A stretch of DNA of 64,000 bases from Falsiroseomonas bella (GTDB lineage Bacteria > Pseudomonadota > Alphaproteobacteria > Acetobacterales > Acetobacteraceae). Location of the stretch: the NCBI RefSeq assembly GCF_003173615.1, contig NZ_QGNA01000004.1, positions 434,001 to 498,000 of the forward strand, written 5' to 3'. Shown here piece by piece: positions 60,378 to 64,000 of the stretch. The position numbers and the translations under genes are program-made. The notes under the pieces were generated by a model that saw nothing but the letters and a program-made list of their open reading frames with translations, searched no databases and was not told the origin of the DNA. Position 1 is the first letter of the stretch, and every line of letters starts with the position of its first letter.

Positions 60378-60641
60378 GTGAGCGAGACGGCCGAACAGGA
60401 CTCCGAAGTCGGCGGCATCGCCGCCGATCGCCTGCGCTCCATCGTTGAGCGGATCGAGCGGCTGGAGGAGGAGCGCAAGGCGCTCGCCGGCGACATCAAG
60501 GACATCTATGCCGAGGCGAAGTCGGCCGGCTTCGACGTGAAGGTGATCCGCCAGATCATCTCCATCCGCAAGAAGGAGCCGGCCGAGGTGGAGGAGCAGG
60601 AGACGCTGCTCGACCTCTATCGCCGCGCGCTCGGCATGTGA
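60378..60641 (+). CDS. gapR: GapR-family DNA-binding protein (DUF2312)
   Basis: An 87-residue protein of the GapR family. In Caulobacter this protein binds overtwisted AT-rich DNA ahead of replication and transcription forks and stimulates type II topoisomerases. The coiled-coil core is LRSIVERIERLEEERKALAGDIK followed by DIYAEAKSAGFDVKVIRQ in part. The GTG at 60378 behind GGGGAG is chosen; a TTG at 60321 would add 19 residues not found in the family. The ATG of the DUF427 gene overlaps its stop by one base. Confidence 0.9.
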   Translation: MSETAEQDSEVGGIAADRLRSIVERIERLEEERKALAGDIKDIYAEAKSAGFDVKVIRQIISIRKKEPAEVEEQETLLDLYRRALGM

Positions 60642-61108
60642 TGGCGCGGGAGCGGGTCGCCGAGTATCCGCGCCCGCCGCGGCTGGAGCGCAGCACGCGG
60701 CGCGTGCGCGTGGTGCTCGGCGGCGCGACGATCGTGGACAGCACGGCGTGCTGGCGCGTGCTCGAGACCTTCCATCCGCCGACCTGGTACATCCCGCGCG
60801 ACGCCTTCGTGCCGGGCTCGCTGCGTGACGCGCCGGGGCGGAGCTTCTGCGAGTGGAAGGGCGAGGCGGAGTATCTCGACCTGATCGGCGGCGGCGTGAC
60901 CGCCCCGCGCGCGGGCTGGTCCTATCCGGCGCCGACGCCGGCCTTCGCGCCGATCGCGGGGCATGTCGCGCTCTATGCCGGCAAGGTGGATGCCTGCTTC
61001 GTGGACGAGGAGCGGGTGACGCCGCAGCCCGGCGGCTTCTATGGCGGATGGATCACCGTGGATGTCGAAGGGCCGTTCAAGGGCGTGCCCGGCACCGCGG
61101 GCTGGTAG
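60641..61108 (+). CDS. DUF427-domain protein
   Basis: A 155-residue soluble protein of the DUF427 family, which has a small beta-barrel fold. The conserved RRVRVVLGGATIVDSTACW, TWYIPRDAF and FCEWKGEAEYLDL are all seen. It has no known enzyme activity. Its ATG shares one base with the GapR stop, so the two are translated together. The flavin reductase gene follows after 26 bases with its own ribosome binding site. Confidence 0.92.
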   Translation: MARERVAEYPRPPRLERSTRRVRVVLGGATIVDSTACWRVLETFHPPTWYIPRDAFVPGSLRDAPGRSFCEWKGEAEYLDLIGGGVTAPRAGWSYPAPTPAFAPIAGHVALYAGKVDACFVDEERVTPQPGGFYGGWITVDVEGPFKGVPGTAGW

Positions 61109-61134
61109 CGGCGCGCACACACAGGAGAGACGCG

Positions 61135-61773
61135 ATGTTCTACGAGGCCGGAGGGCACCGCGCCGCGGGCCTGCCGCATGACCCGCTGAAGGCGATCGTC
61201 GCGCCGCGGCCGATCGGCTGGTTGTCCACGCTGGACGCGCAGGGGCGGCCGAACCTCGCGCCCTACAGCTTCTTCAACATGATCCAGACCGCGCCGCCGA
61301 TCGTGGTCTTCGGCAGCGACGGGCTGAAGCATTCCGCTGCGAATGCGATCGCGACGGGTGAGTTCGTGTTCAACCTGGTCACGCGCGACCTGTTCGACGC
61401 GATGAACGCGTCCTCCGAGGCGCTGGAGGCGGGGCACAGCGAATTCGACTTCGCGGGGCTGGAGACGGCGCCCTGCCGGCTGGTGAAGCCGCCGCGCGTC
61501 GCGGCGAGCCCGGCCTCGCTGGAATGCCGCGTGCTGCAGCATGGCGCGCTGCGCGACCTGGAGGGGCGCGAGACGGGCGGCGTCTTCGTGATCGGCCAGG
61601 TGGTCGGCATCCACATCGCCGATTCCGCGCTGAAGGACGGGCGCTTCGACATGGTGGCGGCCGGCACCGTCGCGCGCTGCGGCTATCGCGACTACACGCA
61701 GGTCACGGCGCTGTTCTCCGCGTTGCGCCCCACGGATCGCGGCCAATATGTGGCGGGGCAGCGCGACCTGTAG
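61135..61773 (+). CDS. Flavin reductase-like (FMN-binding split-barrel) protein
   Basis: A 212-residue protein of the flavin reductase family (DIM6/NTAB type). The FMN pocket includes [40 protein letters not shown], and NLVTRDL. It likely binds FMN and reduces it or serves a monooxygenase partner; no partner is nearby. The start ATG 61135 has AGGAGAG before it. It is followed by a 2-hydroxyacid dehydrogenase gene after 20 bases. Confidence 0.9.
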   Translation: MFYEAGGHRAAGLPHDPLKAIVAPRPIGWLSTLDAQGRPNLAPYSFFNMIQTAPPIVVFGSDGLKHSAANAIATGEFVFNLVTRDLFDAMNASSEALEAGHSEFDFAGLETAPCRLVKPPRVAASPASLECRVLQHGALRDLEGRETGGVFVIGQVVGIHIADSALKDGRFDMVAAGTVARCGYRDYTQVTALFSALRPTDRGQYVAGQRDL

Positions 61774-61793
61774 CAGCGGGAAGGGCATGGTGC

Positions 61794-62780
61794 ATGCGGA
61801 TCGCCGTCTTCTCCACCAAGCCCTATGACTGCCGCTTCCTGGAGGCAGCGAATTCCGGGGGGCACGCATTCGTCTGGATCGAGGCACGGCTGGGGGAAGC
61901 GACGGCGCGGCTCGCCGAGGGCTGCGAGGCCGCCTGCCTCTTCGTGAACGACCGCGCCGATGCGGCGGCGCTGGAGGCGCTGGCGCGCGGCGGTGTGCGG
62001 CTGCTGGCGCTGCGCTCGGCGGGATTCAACCATGTGGACCTTGCGGCGGCGAAGCGGCTCGGCATCGCGGTGGGGCGCGTGCCGGCCTATTCGCCGGAGG
62101 CGGTGGCGGAGCACACAGCGGCGCTGATCCTGACGCTGAACCGCAAGACGCACCGCGCCTGGAACCGCGTGCGCGAGGGCAATTTCGCGCTCGACGGGCT
62201 GCTGGGCTTCGACCTGCGCGGCAGGACGGTGGGCATTGTCGGGACGGGGCAGATCGGCGCGGCCTTCGCGCGGATCATGGCGGGCTTCGGCTGCCGGCTG
62301 CTGGGCCATGACCCGCAGGAGAATCCGGATTGCCTGGCGGTGGGCATGCGCTACGTGCCGCTCGATGAGTTGCTGCGCGAGGCCGACATCGTCAGCCTGC
62401 ATTGCCCGCTGGTGCCGGCGACGCGCCACCTGATCAACGCCCGGAGCCTCGCGCTGATGAAGCCGGGTGCCATGCTGGTGAACACCAGCCGCGGCGCGAT
62501 CCTGGATACCGGCGCGGTGATCGGCGCCCTGAAATCGGGGCGCCTCGGCCATCTCGCCCTCGATGTCTACGAGGAAGAGGAAAAGCTCTTCTTCGAGGAT
62601 CTTTCGGGCACGGTGATCGAGGACGACGTCTTCGCGCGGCTGCTGACCTTCCCGAACGTGCTGATCACCGGCCATCAGGCCTTCTTCACCGAGGAGGCGA
62701 TGCGCGCCATCGCCGAGACGACGATGGCCAATGTCGCGGCCTTCGCGGCGACGGGCACGCCGCGGCATCCGGTGGGCTGA
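61794..62780 (+). CDS. D-2-hydroxyacid dehydrogenase, D-lactate dehydrogenase type
   Basis: A 328-residue NAD-dependent enzyme. The Rossmann motif [15 protein letters not shown] is at about 147, with NTSRGAILD later. The substrate Arg is in [11 protein letters not shown], and the active-site His in [12 protein letters not shown]. The last motif and the [15 protein letters not shown] segment match the LdhA (D-lactate) group well, so reduction of pyruvate to D-lactate is likely. ATG 61794 lies 20 bases after the flavin reductase stop. Confidence 0.9.
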   Translation: MRIAVFSTKPYDCRFLEAANSGGHAFVWIEARLGEATARLAEGCEAACLFVNDRADAAALEALARGGVRLLALRSAGFNHVDLAAAKRLGIAVGRVPAYSPEAVAEHTAALILTLNRKTHRAWNRVREGNFALDGLLGFDLRGRTVGIVGTGQIGAAFARIMAGFGCRLLGHDPQENPDCLAVGMRYVPLDELLREADIVSLHCPLVPATRHLINARSLALMKPGAMLVNTSRGAILDTGAVIGALKSGRLGHLALDVYEEEEKLFFEDLSGTVIEDDVFARLLTFPNVLITGHQAFFTEEAMRAIAETTMANVAAFAATGTPRHPVG

Positions 62781-62911
62781 GCGCCTCACACGAGGCTTGG
62801 CGCAGGATGTCCGGCGCTTGAGAAGCCCTGGACCGATGCGCGATGATCGCCAACTCTGCGGGAAAGGCTCGACGCGGCGCGGACGGCGCCGGCCGGAAGG
62901 GAGAAAGCGAC

Positions 62912-63427
62912 ATGGCGATGGGGCTCGTCTGCCGGGCCGCGGTGAAGCGTGCGCGGCTGGTCGCGGCGGTTGCTCTTGCGGCGGCCCTGTGCATGGCCGA
63001 GGCACGGGCGCAGACCGCGATGCTGCTCGACGCCTCCGATCCCGAGCGCATAGCGCAGCTGATGCAGTCGCGCGGCTTCCAGGCCGAGGTTGCGCGTGAC
63101 GGTCGCGGCGATCCGCTGATCCGCTCGGCCGCCGAGGGCATCGGCTTCGTGATCCAGTTCTTCGGCTGCCGCGAGAACGCGAATTGCCGGTCCATCCAGT
63201 ACGCCGTGTCGTTCCGCATGGGGAAGCCGCCGACGCTGGAGGCGATCAACCAGTTCAACCAGACGCGGACGCTGGGGGAGGCATCGCTGACCGAAGCCGG
63301 CCTGCCGCGGCTGACCTATTTCATGACGCTGGAAGGCGGCGTGAGCGAGGCGAACTTCCTCTACGCCTTCCAGCTCTGGCGCAGCGTGCTCCGCGCCTTC
63401 GTCGAGCATATCGGCTTCCGCGCATGA
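62912..63427 (+). CDS. Secreted YbjN-domain protein
   Basis: A 171-residue exported protein with a signal peptide (RLVAAVALAAALCMAEARAQ) and a YbjN/type III chaperone-like domain. The pattern is visible in LLDASDPERIAQLMQSRGF, then FVIQFFGCRENANCRSIQY, and FNQTRTLGEASL. Two Cys residues in CRENANC may form a disulfide. In other bacteria this domain occurs in proteins of unclear role. AAGGGAG lies before the ATG. The next gene is convergent, 15 bases away. Confidence 0.82.
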   Translation: MAMGLVCRAAVKRARLVAAVALAAALCMAEARAQTAMLLDASDPERIAQLMQSRGFQAEVARDGRGDPLIRSAAEGIGFVIQFFGCRENANCRSIQYAVSFRMGKPPTLEAINQFNQTRTLGEASLTEAGLPRLTYFMTLEGGVSEANFLYAFQLWRSVLRAFVEHIGFRA

Positions 63428-63442
63428 TCGCTGCGCGGGCGC

Positions 63443-64000
63443 TCAGCCGCGCCCGTGCAGCGCATCCACCTCCGCCGCATGCGTGTCCAGCACCACGCGC
63501 CGCTTCACCTTCATGGTCGGCGTCAGCATGCCGTTCTCCACGGTGAAGGCCGGCACGGTCGTGGTCCTGCGGATGCGCTCGATGGAGGACAGCTTCGCGT
63601 TCACCCGCGCCACCGCCTCGGCGACCCTCTCGGCCATGCCGTCGGCGGGGACGACCAGGGCGACGATCGCCGGCTGGCCTTCGCCGGCGACGACGGCCTG
63701 GGCGATCTCGGGCTCGGCCATCAGCAGGCCCTCGAGCTTGGCGGGGCTGACCATGTCGCCGCCGAGCGTCTTGATGAAGTCGCGCTTGCGGTCGGTGATG
63801 CGGATGCGCCCGTCCACCATCTCGGCCACGTCGCCGGTGTGCAGCCACCCGTCCTGGATCGCCTTGGCGGTCGCCTCGGGCTGATTCCAGTAGCCGTCCA
63901 TCACGAGGTCGCCGCGCACGCAGAGCTCGCCGTCCTCCGCGATGCGCGCCTCCACGCCGGGCAGCGGCGGCCCGACCGTGCTGCGGACATTGTCCCAGGG
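63443..64000 (-). CDS. AMP-binding long-chain acyl-CoA ligase, C-terminal part (runs off the window)
   Basis: Only the last 185 codons are in the window; the frame is open to the window end at its 5' side. The visible part holds the conserved adenylate-enzyme motifs GDLVMDGYWNQPEAT, DGWLHTGDVAEM, and ITDRKRDFIKTLGGDMVSPAKLE, which bind ATP and close over the acyl-AMP. A late catalytic Lys is in NGMLTPTMKVKRR. It is probably a long-chain fatty acyl-CoA synthetase of the FadD15 type, but the substrate-binding part is not seen. The 3' end faces the YbjN gene. Confidence 0.9.
   Translation of the reverse strand, partial: PWDNVRSTVGPPLPGVEARIAEDGELCVRGDLVMDGYWNQPEATAKAIQDGWLHTGDVAEMVDGRIRITDRKRDFIKTLGGDMVSPAKLEGLLMAEPEIAQAVVAGEGQPAIVALVVPADGMAERVAEAVARVNAKLSSIERIRRTTTVPAFTVENGMLTPTMKVKRRVVLDTHAAEVDALHGRG

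Overview
The window is GC-rich, densely coded DNA that looks like an alphaproteobacterial chromosome, most probably from the Acetobacteraceae (Roseomonas-like). The pointers are a GapR-type nucleoid protein, Bug-family receptors, PEP-CTERM proteins, a periplasmic FDH3-type formate dehydrogenase with its TorD and Tat accessory genes, and the arsRC/GAPDH/arsJ arrangement. The family assignment is inference from gene content and composition; no rRNA or other marker is present. I saw no tRNA, rRNA, CRISPR array, insertion sequence or prophage.

Layout, left to right. 0-7.6 kb: formate dehydrogenase operon (tail of a probable DUF3306 gene, TorD chaperone, small Tat protein, alpha, beta and gamma subunits), two hairpins, then mobB-moeA for the molybdenum cofactor; mobA-fdhD lie apart at 39-41 kb. 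7.7-10.5 kb: a PEP-CTERM protein and an NCS2 permease with an extra soluble C-terminal domain. 10.5-18.2 kb (minus strand): a tightly overlapping sugar or sugar-acid operon with an IclR regulator fused to an SMP-30 lactonase, ABC binding protein, two permeases, SDR dehydrogenase, mandelate-racemase-type dehydratase and a Bug receptor. 18.3-21.5 kb: arsenic operon (ArsR-ArsC fusion, GAPDH, ArsJ). 21.7-26.3 kb: small envelope proteins, a sugar aminotransferase, fabI and ackA. 26.3-32 kb: RND efflux pump with a co-translated DUF4334 protein, divergent from a TetR gene across two near-identical operators.

32-39 kb: a stress/ion cluster (universal stress protein, CBS-BON, P-type ATPase, tandem universal stress protein, CPA2 antiporter) with an FNR-like box upstream. 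39-46.7 kb: mobA-fdhD, a LuxR regulator, two PEP-CTERM-like proteins around a small membrane protein, and a membrane-fused spermidine synthase homologue. 46.9-51.7 kb: a ThDP enzyme, a GlcF-like iron-sulfur protein, a TPR protein and MscS, with three copies of a palindromic repeat at gene ends. 51.8-57.3 kb: Ada, a PEP-CTERM protein, pyruvate kinase with an N-terminal Cro/YdaS-like HTH domain, and an OmpA-like porin. 57.3-64 kb: patatin lipoprotein, glycerate 2-kinase, DUF1244, GapR, DUF427, flavin reductase, a 2-hydroxyacid dehydrogenase, a YbjN protein and the 3' part of an acyl-CoA ligase gene.

The most unusual content is a set of gene fusions joining regulators to enzymes (HTH-pyruvate kinase, IclR-lactonase, ArsR-arsenate reductase), the NCS2 permease with an appended soluble domain, and a small repeat family whose copies show a compensatory base change in the inner stem. 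Molybdenum-cofactor genes, formate dehydrogenase and FdhD together imply respiratory formate oxidation at the periplasmic face.
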